Shown: one piece after another, positions 35,191-46,379 of the stretch
Layout of the letters: each line of letters starts with the position of its first letter
Numbering within the stretch: position 1 is the first letter of the stretch
Assembly: GCA_039090855.1 (NCBI GenBank)
Contig: CM076996.1
Span: 52,852,469 to 52,916,468 of the forward strand
From: Macrothele yani
Lineage: Eukaryota; Arthropoda; Arachnida; Araneae; Macrothelidae
Length of the DNA stretch: 64,000 nt
Direction: 5' to 3'
Notes under the pieces: model-generated
The model's input: the letters and a program-made list of their open reading frames with translations, nothing else
What the model was told of the DNA's origin: nothing
Databases searched by the model: none
Program-made: the position numbers and the translations under genes

Positions 35191-36075
35191 AATAATGCAT
35201 CTGACGAAGTTTTATAGGTCGATTATTTTCTTCATAAATGTGACAATGTGGCCATCGCTTAATATCTGTTGCCTAATTTAGGTATCGCTACCTTTACATT
35301 TTCCCTATCAATCGCTAAATATAAAATCTAAATATTAATTTCTTGTAAAAAAAAGCACTTTCGATCAGGATATATATTATTATTATTTATTACTATTATT
35401 ATTATTAAACAGAAAGCATCAGCACATGCGCAGTAACTTAGCTTTTGAAGTGGTATCATGATATCTACAAAATGGAGATGCAGCCCCCCTCATCTCAGCT
35501 TACCACGAGCCGCCACTGGCTAAAAGGCATGTTTCCTTCTCTATCTGTTCTTTTAACTGTTTGATTTGAAAATCTTTTTGTCTCTAATACCTTCCTTCTG
35601 CTAGGCGAAACGTTTTTTGCGCCATTTGTTAATTTTCCTAACATACTTTTTAGCCACTGGTGGAAGTAGGTGATGTTTTATAAGTAGCTGTGAGTTATTT
35701 TGACCTTTACTGAAATTTCCTAATGAATGCTTTACGTAAAAAGTTGCGATAAAATTAGATTGCTTTCTAATATCAGAAACTTAAATCTAGTTGGTTGTTA
35801 GTATTTTCTGAGCAAACTAATCACTTTTCATCTTCTAAAATTAGTTTTCTAATCATGCACAGTTAAATTGCCTTGATCACTTATGATTGTAGTTGTACAC
35901 AGCCCTTGGATCACAATTCTGCCACCAGGAAAAAGTTCCAAATATTTCATCTTTCCTTACCCTTAAATTTCCAATGTAAGCATTATTTCAAAATAATTAA
36001 ATATAAATAGTATTATTTTATGTATTGATTGTCTGGTATATGAAAGCATTTGAAGAGTAATGTCACGTACCTATG

Positions 36076-36847
36076 CAGTGTTTCTTTCAGGACTTTTTTT
36101 ACCGGGGGGGGGGGACCTTAGAGGGGGCAAGCTTTCTATTTATTATATATATATAATTTTTAACTACTGCATGTATAGAAGTAATTATTATATATATAGT
36201 ACAGGGAGTATTTAGAAGGGCCTTTGACACCCCCCAAATGTTTCTTTTTTTTTTTTTGGTGAAAATGCGACTATTAGAAAAAAAATTCCTTAATTTAACA
36301 AAAATGCATCAACTTTTATTAGAAAAATGCTGTAATATTTTAATTTTTGTTAACTTTAATTTTGTTCTGGTAAATTTCAAAAACTCGTTGCTCTCCTCCC
36401 CCTCCCAAACAAAATCCTATATATGATCCTGATATAGTAATTACTTCTTCAAACATTTCCAGAACAAACTTTTTTCAGCTAAACGAGAGGAGGGAGGGGG
36501 GGGTCGATTAAAGGTGTGGGTGTTTGTTTCGGCAGGCTTGAAATTTTTATCTATTAAAATGTACTCAACACACTTGATTCTGAATCATGCTACCCTGATC
36601 ACGAGGTATGATTAGTTTACTTATTATATTTTGTAGAATGGCATGCGTCTTAATACACTTTTTAGCAAAATAAACTAAAATATTTAAACAAATATTAAAA
36701 AAAATTATAATTGGAGAAAAATTTTGTAGCATCAAAAGAAACGAAACTTCCTATTTCATTATACCCTGAATTTAATAACATTTGGCTTGGTCCGATGTCT
36801 CTCGTGGGGCTAAGCCCCCTCCCCATGTATGCCTGAAAAAAACACTG
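36076..36847. mobile_element. hAT MITE, 772 bp, left-arm copy
   Basis: Ends CAGTGTTTCTTTCAGG and (reverse complement) CAGTGTTTTTTTCAGG. Perfect 8-bp duplication TACCTATG (36068-36075, 36848-36855). No coding. The same insertion with the same duplication (CATAGGTA at 50591-50598) is in the right arm, so it predates the inverted duplication. Confidence 0.9.
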
Positions 36848-37483
36848 TACCTATGTATTTTTTAGTTTTATGCTGTTGTTTTTTATTCTGTAATTTGCTT
36901 CAATAATTGAACTAAAGCCAAAGTAGAAAAATTTAGTTTCTCAAAATCAGTGACAGTTTTGATATTTGAGTATTATACGAATGTACGCGATTCTAAGTTT
37001 CTGATTAGCTGCAGTGGACATTTGTTTGTTATTGGTTACAGGTTGAATTATATTTTAAGTAAGAGCTTTTGGATCATATGTCCTGGAAAAATATCCAAAA
37101 GTCCTGGAATTTTGTGATTGAAAAAGCGTATGAACCATGTAAAAGTTAAGGTAATAGTGCCAAAGACTGATGCATATGTTCCAATGGGTCTTGTTCATTG
37201 GTGCATAAAAACTTTCTCTCTGCCTGACGAGAATTGCATGCATACAAAACTTCAAATCCCAATGTTCATGAATACAAAACTTCGAGACTTCCTTTTTCTA
37301 TCACCATGTACTGTGTTTTCTGTACAGGCTGCGTTTATTAGTGGATGAGGATCCACTAAATAAAATTTTTGTGTATATTTATTATATATTTTAAAACAAG
37401 AAAAGGTTTTCATATCCTTGTGAAACTTTGAAATGCTGTATCTCAGTAAGTTCCTTGTACGTTGTTCACTTTTCACAAAATTA

Positions 37484-37597
37484 GGAGAGCTGATAAAGTA
37501 CCAAGTGCTGATTCAGCTGTCACTTTTAAAGATGTGAATAAAGAAAATGACCCTACATTTTTTTTTATACAAGACGAAAACAATTTGATTTTCTAAA
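37484..37597 (+). other. Candidate coding exon conserved in both arms
   Basis: After an acceptor-like 'caaaattag', the sequence reads RADKVPSADSAVTFKDVNKE then NDPTFFFIQDENNLIF and a stop. The right arm has the corresponding segment at about 49,585-49,690 with substitutions. Could be a 3' exon of the THAP gene, but no splice partner is visible and similarity between arms is expected from the duplication alone. Confidence 0.25.
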
Positions 37598-38663
37598 TCC
37601 TGAGCCAAACAAATAATGAGTAAGTAGCCATACCCTATGTATTATAGTAATAATTCCATGATATGTGTGTGTCTTTCTAGACCATCCAGAAGCACCCTTG
37701 TGACTTTAAATGCTGAAACTTTGCACTTCAGCATGACAAGAAATATGTCGTTGAACTGTGATGTCACAAGATGGTGCTGGGCATAAACAAATGTCTGTTC
37801 CTCCACGATTCCCATAACGTTTCAACGTGAATGGTGCTCATATTTTGCAGTTTTTTCATTTTGTAACAATTTGAAGTTAATTCAACATGGTGAAAATGCC
37901 AGGGTCCCCTCACATCCAGTAATTTTGTTATGAAACACGTTGACGGAATATATAGTCGGTTGGTATTATCATGACGTACTAAGTTTTTTTTATTTGTTTT
38001 ATATTCTACTAGTTGATTTAGCGTTAGTGCCAAGTGAAATATTCACTAATCTTTCCTTGTTTCAGACAACTGTTAACATCGCAACCCCCGTAAAACGCTG
38101 TCTCGATTCTCTCAAAGTTGTGACGTACTGCAAAATGTATAACCAAAGTTTCACTGTATGTCTATTAAGTGTGCAATAATATTTTGGTAGTTCTTATATG
38201 TTAATATTATGTGTCTTATCTATTTGGTATTCTCCTTGTATTTCCTTGCACCCCTTATTATTATTTTGCCTTCCCATCTGAACAGTGGAGCCTTTAAAAC
38301 AATAAACATATGTATTTGTAGACGACATTGCATGTGATGGAAAGAATTTTTCTGAAGCTGATAAAGGATGTCACTTAGAGATGGGATTGACTATTTGAAA
38401 GAAGTGTTTTGTGTGGATTGATATAAAAAAAATTCCTCAAGACATTTAATTTTAATGGTCTGAATTGCAACAGTAAGCAGATCTGAAGTTCAGGCTACAA
38501 ATACTGTAGGTAAGCTTTGTTTTATTTTCTTGCAGGCATGTTTAGTGACCGTAAAAGTTTTACATTTGTATGGGCATCAATTCCTGTCAAGTTAAACTGT
38601 GTTATAAAAATGATTAGATAACAAGAAAGCTTAGTTGAAATGTGTATATGGTGTTTGCATATG

Positions 38664-39037
38664 TAGTGTTCTCCATAGATTTTTATTACAGCTGAGTGGC
38701 AAAAGATTTTAGCTGGATGGTACTTTTAATGACCCCTTCCTCAATCAAGAAAATAAAAGGATGTTTTGCTTAACATTATTATACTTGTTAAACATCTTTA
38801 GGGTGTGGTAGGCATTAATGTAACACAACATGATAAAAACAATAGAAAATTGTACCTAAATGATAAAAAAAACCGGTTATATTCACAGATTTCAGCCAGT
38901 TTTCATCAATATTTATGGTGCATGTGGGAATAAGTTTATCTATATTGTGAAAACATTCATTAAAGAAAATTTAGCTGGGTGGCCGAGAAAATTAGCTGGG
39001 TGGGCCGCCCAGTAAAAAGGCTCTAGGGAGAACACTA
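38664..39037. mobile_element. 374-bp MITE, left-arm specific
   Basis: Ends TAGTGTTCTCC and GGAGAACACTA are exact inverted repeats. Flanked by CATATG on both sides (38658-38663, 39038-39043). The right arm has the uninterrupted site (gaatagcatatgcaaacacc, about 48,612-48,631) with a single CATATG, proving insertion after the arms separated. No coding; superfamily unknown. Confidence 0.88.
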
Positions 39038-39262
39038 CATATGCTATTCATAGTTACAATTTCTGTTTGTCCCCTCCTGAAAACTAAACTATGGGCACCT
39101 GTGTTTGTGGTGAAAGGTATTGGAAGGAAAAATAATTTTTTGAATTGGGTGTTTTCAGCAAAAAAAAAAATTAATTGACAGCACTGGCAGTTTTTTATTA
39201 ACTTCTAGAGACTTGGCTAATGTTATACAAAATCATTAGTAACAGGTATTGGCGAAAGTGAT

Positions 39263-39432
39263 CCCTCTGGTGGCGCAGTGGTCTAAGCGATGGCTTCTGA
39301 TCACTCGTCCGAAAGGGGTCCGGGTTCAAATCACGGCGAGGCATGGATATTGTGTTTGTCTTACGGCAGTGGCTCTTACCCTTACCTTAAACCAGTGGCC
39401 CTAAATTAGGGACGGGTGACTGCTTATAGCCC
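39263..39432 (+). mobile_element. Truncated tRNA-derived SINE (family 1) at the inner edge of the left arm
   Basis: Head 'ggtggcgcagtggtctaagc' and B-box region (mutated: 'gggttcaaatcacgg') present; the 3' end stops at 'gcttatagcccgg' without a tail. Arm homology ends at its first bases, so this insertion or a rearrangement at it forms the inner breakpoint. Confidence 0.8.
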
Positions 39433-39504
39433 GGAAATGCAATTTCATGACCATTTTTAAAAACTCTTTCTCTGTATATATATGCTCCACTAAAGCTCGA
39501 AAGC

Positions 39505-41700
39505 TGTTAATGTGCACATTACCTAGCTAATCTGCAGATTAACTCATTTGCTCCGTTAACGTGCGGAATTAAGAGTTTTCCGCATTTTACCTAGGTAATG
39601 TGCACATTAACGGCTTCCGTATCGTTTAAGTTCAAAAGTTTGTTTCTCTCATTTCCTTTCCCTACACCTTCACCCCTCTCCCTCCACTTTTAGTTTCGTT
39701 TCGCCAGCGTCTAGTCGTCGCCGGTTGTTTTTATTTCTCATAATTGGCGTCGGCTGCCAGTGCGTAGCATAGCTAATTCTGTTTTCAAATTCGTTTCTGC
39801 CTGTTAGCGTGTGAATTTGTGTTGTGATTTTTTTAAAGCAGATAAATTTAACTCCTAGTATGCAAGCAAGCACCGAATTGGTGAGTAAAATGAAGAAAAG
39901 ATTCTTCGAAAACCTCTTTAGCGAAGATTCAAAATATAATAGTGTTTTAATGACAAAACAAAAGTATGATTGCATAATTGAAGATGTAAAGCGAATAAAA
40001 GTTTCCAAGAAGAAAGAATCATCTCGAGATTATCGAATAATTCAAAGGTATGATGTGTTGACTGTACTAGGCTGTGAAAAACTCATTGAGCCGTTGTCAT
40101 AAGCGCGAGAAAGTGTGAAAAAGTTTGTCCATGCCGAAGAATTGTTTGACATATTGTATTCTACTCATTTGTCAATTGGCCACGGTGGAAGAGCCAGAAT
40201 GATCAAGCAATTAAATATACTTTATAAAAACATAACCAAGGCCCAAATAAAAATGTTTTTGGATTTATGCGAACCTTGTCAACAAAAACAAAAAAGTGCG
40301 AAAAAAGGGATTGTTGTACCGATTATTTCATCGCAAATCAACAGCAGATGCCAGGTGGATCTCTTCGATTACCTATCTCAACCAGATGGAAAGTTTAAGT
40401 TTCTTCTCGTATACCAAGATCACTTAACAAAATTTGTTGTATTGAAGCCGCTTATATCAAAACGGGCGGATGAAGTAGCTTATAACTTGCTTGATATTTT
40501 TCTCCTTTTTAGCGCTCCAAGTATTTTGCATTCTGATAACGGACGCGCATTTTGTAATAAAATCTTAGTAAGTGTAACACAGTTGTGGCCAGAAATCAAA
40601 ATGGTTAATGGCAAACCTAGACACAGCCAAAGTCAAGGAAATGTAGAACGAGCGAATCAAGACATTGAAAACATGCTCACTACTTGGATGGTTGATAACC
40701 AAACTAACAAGTGGAGTGAGGGCGTACGATTTGTACAATTCATGAAGAATCGTGCCTATCATTCTGCAATTAAAAAGTCCATACAAAGCCATGTTCGGTT
40801 GTCCCGCAAAAGTGGGATTATCTTCTTCTATTATACCACAAAGTGTATTACATTCGATGAATACTGAAGAAGACCTTGAAAAATTAGAAGATTCACAAGA
40901 GACTGTGATTATGGGATCACAGTCAAATTTTACTCGAGAGGACATTCCGTTATCCCCTGCTTCTACAGAATCACCTATAGAAATACAAGAATTTATCGAT
41001 AGTAATCTTAAACTGCCTTCTACACCGTTGATTGAGGATACAGTTATGAAGAATATTCAGTTTTATAAACTTGGTACTAAAACGGGTATTTTAAAACAAT
41101 TGTATGCAAAATCTGAATTCAGTGTTTGCAAAGAGAGATTTTTAACGAAAGAAGATGTCCCTGCTGTAGAAATATCTTTACGTCAAACAGCAATAAAACA
41201 ATCCCTTGGTACTGGGCAGGGTTTCAGAAAATGTGACTGCAAATCTAAATGTACCACAAATAGGTGTGCTTGTCGCAAAAACCAATTGCTATGTAATTCA
41301 AAGTGTCAGCAATCTTTAGATTGCACTAATAAGTAAGCATAATTTTATCATATGTTTTGTAAATTCATTTCCTTAATTATAATAATATTTTAAACCGTTT
41401 GATTCTTTCTATTATAGTTTTTTAATTGATTGTTGATTGATTCTATCAACTAATTTGTTGATTGTTTGATTTTATTAACTTGATTCTTTACATATCGAAA
41501 AATAAATAAATAACATTATGTTAATTTAAGCGTACAGAAACATTGCTGTTGTTCTAGCAAAGATCTTATTTTCACTTTAACGAGTGCCTAGTAGGTAATG
41601 TGCAGATTATCTAGGTAATTTGAGCAATGAAACAATTTTCGGCACTTTAACGGATCACCCTAGTTAATCTGCACATTACCTAGATAACCTGTAGAATAAC
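39505..41700 (+). mobile_element. KRBA2/Ginger-like integrase transposon
   Basis: TIR: left TGTTAATGTGCACATTACCT, right (reverse complement) GTTATTCTACAGGTTATCT, then both continue similarly for about 60 bp ('taatctgcagattaact'; 'gtaatgtgcagattaact'; 'gctccgttaacgtgcgg' against 'gatccgttaaagtgccg'). Extra 'acctaggtaatgtgcacatt'-type repeats lie just inside each end. Encodes one integrase-like protein. No target duplication recognised. It lies in the spacer between the inverted arms. Confidence 0.75.
39824..41336 (+). pseudogene. KRBA2-like integrase with C-terminal CXC domain
   Basis: The N-terminal part (39824-40102) ends in one TAA. The H2C2 zinc-binding region THLSIGHGG...CEPCQ follows at about 40165-40285. 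The rve/DDE core has QVDLFDY (about 40350), HSDNGR (about 40531) and GNVERAN (about 40640), so all three acidic catalytic residues are present. A frameshift near 40775 moves to the second frame (SPYKAMFGCPAKVGL). The C terminus (41225-41335) is CDCKSKCTTNRCACRK plus CNSKC, a Cys-rich CXC/tesmin-like motif. About 490 residues if rejoined. Domain order matches KRBA2-type proteins, which derive from Gypsy-type integrases. Two lesions only. Confidence 0.85.
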
Positions 41701-41730
41701 TGATTTTTGCAATTTAGCTGTAACATATAC

Positions 41731-41796
41731 ATATCGGTACATGTGTAGCGCTGCCTCGGATACAGATCCACAGCAGCGCTACACAAATACCGATAT
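41731..41796. repeat. Strong hairpin next to the integrase transposon
   Basis: Arms 41731-41754 and 41773-41796 pair at 22 of 24 positions (ATATCGGTACATGTGTAGCG... against its complement) with an 18-base loop. Could be a tiny MITE or a relic terminus; 30 bp outside the KRBA2 element. Confidence 0.75.
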
Positions 41797-42113
41797 ACTA
41801 TATATAGCACTATCTATACATGTACCTTGGATAGGGATCCAAGCAGCTCTTGCCAATGTCGGTAGCCAGTGGCCAAATGGTGACCAGATATTTTGTAGTG
41901 GCTAGTAAAATTTTTAATATAGTAGCCAGCAATGGCCAGTACATCCCCCCCAATTCAGCAACTATTTTGTTCAACTTTTACCCTCATTTGTGAATGAATA
42001 TCAAGTTGTTTTCTTGCCCGTGTTCCTGCAGCTGCTTCGAAAATGAATGGAACTGGAGGTTGGCTTTTTCAGCAGTTTCGCAAGGGCTGGATCCAAGGCA
42101 GCGGTATGTGTGT

Positions 42114-42114
<1 letters not shown>

Positions 42115-42156
<42 letters not shown>
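42115..42156. repeat. (CA)n microsatellite
   Basis: About 21 CA units, preceded by a short TG run. Confidence 0.95.
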
Positions 42157-42159
<3 letters not shown>

Positions 42160-42237
42160 TAAAGAAAGGAAACACTCCGCCCCCTCGTTTTTTCCACAAA
42201 GTGCCCTTTGCCAGTAACAAAAAACCGACTCATCATA

Positions 42238-42318
42238 CTTTGGCTATGCCCAAAGTAAGGCATAGTCAAAGGATATGTAATGAAATCATGTAGCACCATT
42301 GTGCTACACGCTTTCATT
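42238..42318. repeat. Two adjacent hairpins
   Basis: First: CTTTGGCTATGCC (42238-42250) pairs with GGCATAGTCAAAG (42259-42271), 12 of 13. Second: GTAGCAC-CATT-GTGCTAC (42290-42307), extended by AATGAAA/TTTCATT outside. No known function; not next to any intact gene. Confidence 0.6.
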
Positions 42319-42689
42319 ACAATCATTCTTTAGCATTTATACCTCTGTTACGAGGTGTAAGCATCACATCATTTGCCAGCAGAGGATCTCTGTTGTCCAA
42401 CACCACACACGTCTGGCATCAAATCAATCTTCCACATACAATTTCGATGTTCAAAAACAGAAAGGTATTTACTAAAGAATCTATATTATTTGTCTTAAAA
42501 TGTTACAAAAAACCCTTGATGTTAATGTAGAGAAATAAAATATTTAAGAAAAGGAACTAGTAAACATTGGCGATGATGGGCAAAACACGTAAGAATATTA
42601 ACAAATAAAGGTAACTTGATCACGCTAGTTACGTTAAATGAAAACTTTTACAAAAAGTTCGTAAGTTGGAAGCTTTCGACCTTATCTTA

Positions 42690-43390
42690 GGTCTTCACCA
42701 CGCCAATGGAGGACTAAGATTGTTGCCGGATTCTACATTTGAATTTTTCCTATTTTTGTTGCCAAAACTTAGAATTGATCTCCAGATCATCGGAATGTAG
42801 AGAGGAGATTCGGAATTGCAAGTCATTGAGTTGAAAATAATTTCCAGGCTTTCACGGTAACGGAGGGCAAAACGATTGTCAAAAGAAGCAATTCGTTTTG
42901 CTTCGTTCCAGTGGGGAACTGCAGAAGTGTCTTCCATTGTCAAAATAGACAAAAGAGTATTAGGATTGGCTTTCGAAACATCTTTTTTATGTTCTAAAAT
43001 TCTATGGTTAATGCTCCTGTATGTGCTTCCAATGTAAAAGTTATCCCCAGTGGAAGAAGAGATAGGAATGCAGTAAACTCCTGGGAGGTTCAGGCTTTCA
43101 ACTTTGTCCCTATCCCTTTGTCGAAGTTTCAAGATGTTTGGGGTAGATTTAATGGCAAGATGGTAACCAAAACTTCTAAAAAGAATCTGTAACTTATAAG
43201 CATAGGAAGGATGGTAAGGAACAGAACAACAGAATTTCAGGTCTTCTCTCTTTTGAGGAAGGAGGCCTTCGATTTTCGAATGGTTTTCATATTTCTTTAT
43301 GAGGGAGTTGACTGTAAGAGCAGGGAAACCATGAGAGAGGGTAATTGTAGAAATCAACTCCCTCATAAAGAAATATGAAAACCATTCCAC
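42690..43390 (-). pseudogene. Penelope-like element, 3' part with GIY-YIG endonuclease
   Basis: The frame 43468-42695 encodes the C-terminal end of a Penelope reverse transcriptase (VNSLIKKYENHS..., YHPSYAYKLQILFRSFGYH) followed by a GIY-YIG endonuclease: LPGVYCIPI, FYIGSTYRSINHRILEHKKD and a downstream conserved E (RYRESLEI). The catalytic RT motifs are missing (5' truncation at about 43390), so the copy is dead although the endonuclease frame is open. The 5' edge holds a 33-bp inverted duplication (43288-43320 against 43348-43380), consistent with the irregular 5' ends Penelope elements leave. Downstream on the minus strand, at about 42,690-42,665, CTAAGATAAGGTCGAAAG resembles a decayed hammerhead ribozyme core. 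Confidence 0.85.
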
Positions 43391-45830
43391 ACAAATACTT
43401 GGGAAAATCGTACTCTTGGTCAAAAGAGTGTGATAGATTTTGTTGTGTACGATCAGCGTTTGAAACACTTAGTTGTTGACACCCGTGTGATGAGAGGTGC
43501 AGATGTTGGTTCTGATCATTACTTGGTAGTGTCACGAGTGAAACTTAATGTTGGTTGGAGGAAAAGGAATAGGAAGAGACCCAGGAATAGAAAGAATAAA
43601 GGTTGATAGGCTCCTTGAAGATCATCAGCGGTATTCTGACTTACTCAAAGAACGACTGAAGGATCTGAAGTCTGGTGAGTGGGATGTAGAAAAGAAGTGG
43701 GAATGTTTTAAGAACTATGTTGTCACTGCTGCTAAAGAGGTCTGTGGCACCACAATAGTGGGTAACAATACAGGTGATGCTTGGTGGAATAGTGAGATTG
43801 AACAAGCAGTTAAGAGAAAGAAGGAAGCCTATTTGGGGATGTTGCAAGGTAGAGTCTCTGTGGATGAATATCGCTGTAAGAAGCGTGAAGCTGCTAAGCT
43901 GGTTCGCCACAGTAAGGCAAAAGATAAGAAGGAGAAAGTGGAAAGGCATGAACTGGCTTTTTGGAAAGATAGAAAGTTCTTCTGGAAGTACATGAGACTC
44001 AGGAAAAATAGGGGAAACAAAGTTGTAAGTTGTGTGAAGAATGAGATTGGAGAAATGATTTGGGAGTCCAATGAGTTAAGTGACAGATGGGGTGAATACT
44101 TCTGTGAGTTATTAGATCAGGAAAGCAAAGATGATTCTGAGACAGACACAGATGATGACACAATGAGGGATGAAAGCACAGGAGGGATCTCAAGAGAAGA
44201 AGGGTGTAAAGCTGTAAAATCTCTTCAGAATGGTAAGGCTCCAGAAGTTGATGGTATAACTGCAGAGATGTTGAAATATGGTGGTGACTCTATAATTGAC
44301 TGGTTAACTGAAATTTGCCAGTTGTGCTGGGAGTTAGGAATGGTCCCTCGGGATTGGAAGGATGCTATTATTGTTCCCTTGTATAAGGGAAAAGGTGATC
44401 AGACTGAATGCAAAAACTATCGTGGTATTAGCCTACTAAGTGTGCCAGGGAAAGTGTTTGGTAAGGTTGTTATTGAAAAAGTACGGGGTCTTACATCATT
44501 GAAAGTGTGGGATGTTCAGAGTGGTTTTATGCCTGGTAAAGGCTGCACTAACCAGATTTTTGCATTACGCACGATGATTGAAAAGTATCTGGCTGTTGGG
44601 AAGAAAGTGTTTACTGCCTTCATAGATTTAGAGAAAGCTTATGACCGAGTGAATAGGACACTTTTGTGGAAGGTATTGAATGAATATGGTGTTACTTGGA
44701 ATCTACTTAATAGTGTAAAAGCCATGCATGCTGGTAATAGAGCTTGTGTACGAGTGAATGGTGTTTTATCAAAGTGGTTTTCCATTGGTGCAGGAGTTAG
44801 ACAAGGTTGTGTAATGTCACCATGGCTGTTTAATATATTTATGGACGCTTGCATGCGTGATGCCAAAATAGATAATAGTGGTTTATGTCTTGGTGATATC
44901 CGTGTGTGCAGATTGCTGTATGCTGATGACACTGTCCTGTTGGCAGAGAGCAAAAGTGAGTTGCAGAGTATGTTGACTCAGATGCACGAAGTTTGCATGA
45001 AATTCAAACTGAGTATAAATAAGGGAAAAACCAAAGTTATGGTGTTCGAGAGAGGAACTGGTAGCACTGAATGTAATGTAAGTATAAATGGCACTGTGAT
45101 TCACCAGGTGAGTGAGTTTGTATATTTAGGAAGTATGTTTGACAGAGAGAACAAGTTGGATGGTGAAATCAGTAGGCGAGCGAATTCGTCTTTGAAAGTC
45201 ATAACTGCTCTGGGAGGTTTTCACAGGAATGATGGGTTCTCTAGAGAGTCCCGCATGGCTGTGTGTGAAACTGTAATTGTTCCTACTCTGATGTAGGGCA
45301 GTGAAACCTGGGTACTGCAGAAGAAACATAGGAGTCGTTTGTGTGCTGGAGAAATGCGTTACTTACGTGGGATTTGTGGCAAGACACGATCTGATTGTGT
45401 GAGGAATGAAGATGTATTGTAGTTGTGTGATGTAAAGCAAAATGTTGTTAGCAAGGTGGAGACCAATATGCTTCGGTGGTTTGGCCATGTTGAAAGAATG
45501 AGTGATGAAATGCTTACTAAGAAAATCTTTTCAGCCCAAGTGGCAGGAATGAAAGGCAGAGGAAGGCCAAGGAAGACATGGGTGGATCAGATTCAGGAGT
45601 GTCTGCATGAGAAAAGGATTATGAGTACGAAGTATAAAAGATCTTGTGTGCGGCGTGTAATGGATATCAGTGAAGCACGAGTTGTGTCGAGATCGATGTA
45701 AATGGAGAAGTTTGATACGACAACAATAGGTAAAAATATCTGGAAGTTTGTATTTCTTTTTGGAGCTAACCTCTGAATCTCAGAGAACAGCTTAGTGATA
45801 TGTATGTATGTATGTATGTATGTATTATCT
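43385..45830 (+). pseudogene. Non-LTR retrotransposon (LINE), 5' truncated
   Basis: 43385-43560 encodes the end of an APE-type endonuclease (IDFVVYDQRLKHLVVDTRVM, GADVGSDHYLV). After a frameshift, 43548-45296 is reverse transcriptase: GKAPEVDGI, FIDLEKAYDRV (about 44620), GVRQGCVMSPWLFN and YADD (about 44918). A single TAG at 45294 separates the C terminus (45297-45701), which has MLRWFGHVERM and GRGRPRKTWVDQI and itself carries another TAG near 45420. No RNase H. The 3' end is a (TATG)n tail (about 45,799-45,825). RT motifs are intact. Clade left open: the C-terminal WxGH...GRPRxxW motif is shared by RTE-like LINEs. Confidence 0.85.
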
Positions 45831-45954
45831 TGAAGTGGTGGCCGAAAATGGGTAAACAGAAAATTTAAAGCAAAAAGGAAAATTTTGTGTAAAACAAAAA
45901 AGAAATTGAGAATAAAAATGTATTTATTTTTTAATCTACAAGCAAAAGCTATCT

Positions 45955-46278
45955 GTGAAAGAGATCACAAAAGCAATAATGCATGTGTGTAATAGTATTA
46001 AAGTAGAATTCCTGGTGTTGCTTTTATGCACATGGTAATTTACACAGACACACACAAATCAAATTAATACAAGTTGCAGAAAATCAACAAACATCTTAGA
46101 AACCAAAGGAATACATGAAAAGCAGCAGAAAATATGTGACCTTTTTCAAACAACAGGGCCACTGACAAATGAAATGTAAGTCATTTTGGCTCATTTCACG
46201 AAAGAAATCACAAAAGCAATAATACATGTTTGTAAAGTATTAAACTAGAATTCCTGGTGTTGCTTTCATGCACATTCT
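45955..46278 (+). repeat. Direct repeat pair about 240 bp apart
   Basis: 45957-46035 and 46196-46276 share 'aaatcacaaaagcaataat' or one-base variants and 'agaattcctggtgttgcttt' in the same order. Non-coding; may be a partial duplication. Confidence 0.7.
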
Positions 46279-46379
46279 TCACAAAATAGAACATCAATGT
46301 CTATGTATAAAAAAAGGCAAGCAATATTATTTACTAAAAGCTATACAAACATTTTTCCAAAAACAAGGCCAAAAATTTG

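Larger units (their letters stand above)
33316..35518. mobile_element. Non-autonomous hAT element sharing ends with the 15,523 hAT
   Basis: Left end CAGGGGCGGCTCCTG; right end (reverse complement) CAGTGGCGGCTCGTGG, identical over 16 bases to the left end of the autonomous hAT at 15,523. Flanking 8-mers ACTAATGG and GCTAAAAG match at 5 of 8 positions, a decayed duplication. No transposase inside; carries a (TA)n tract and an RTE fragment. It splits array modules in the left arm and is absent from the right arm. Confidence 0.65.
30403..39260 (+). repeat. Left arm of giant inverted repeat
   Basis: Reverse complement, segment by segment, of 48,393-59,709. Matched pairs include 30,403-31,675 with 58,467-59,709; 31,676-32,440 with 57,317-58,075; the hAT MITE at 36,076-36,847 with flanks in 50,599-57,308; and 36,848-39,260 with 48,393-50,598. 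Stretches compared by eye differ by a few percent with many small indels, too much for a simple read palindrome. Private to this arm: 32,440-36,117 (SINE, hAT derivative, more array modules) and the 374-bp MITE at 38,664. Confidence 0.9.

Noticed and set aside
40115..40867. Gypsy LTR retrotransposon
   Set aside because: Integrase homology is real, but no protease, RT or LTRs flank it. TIRs and the CXC domain fit a KRBA2/Ginger-type DNA element.
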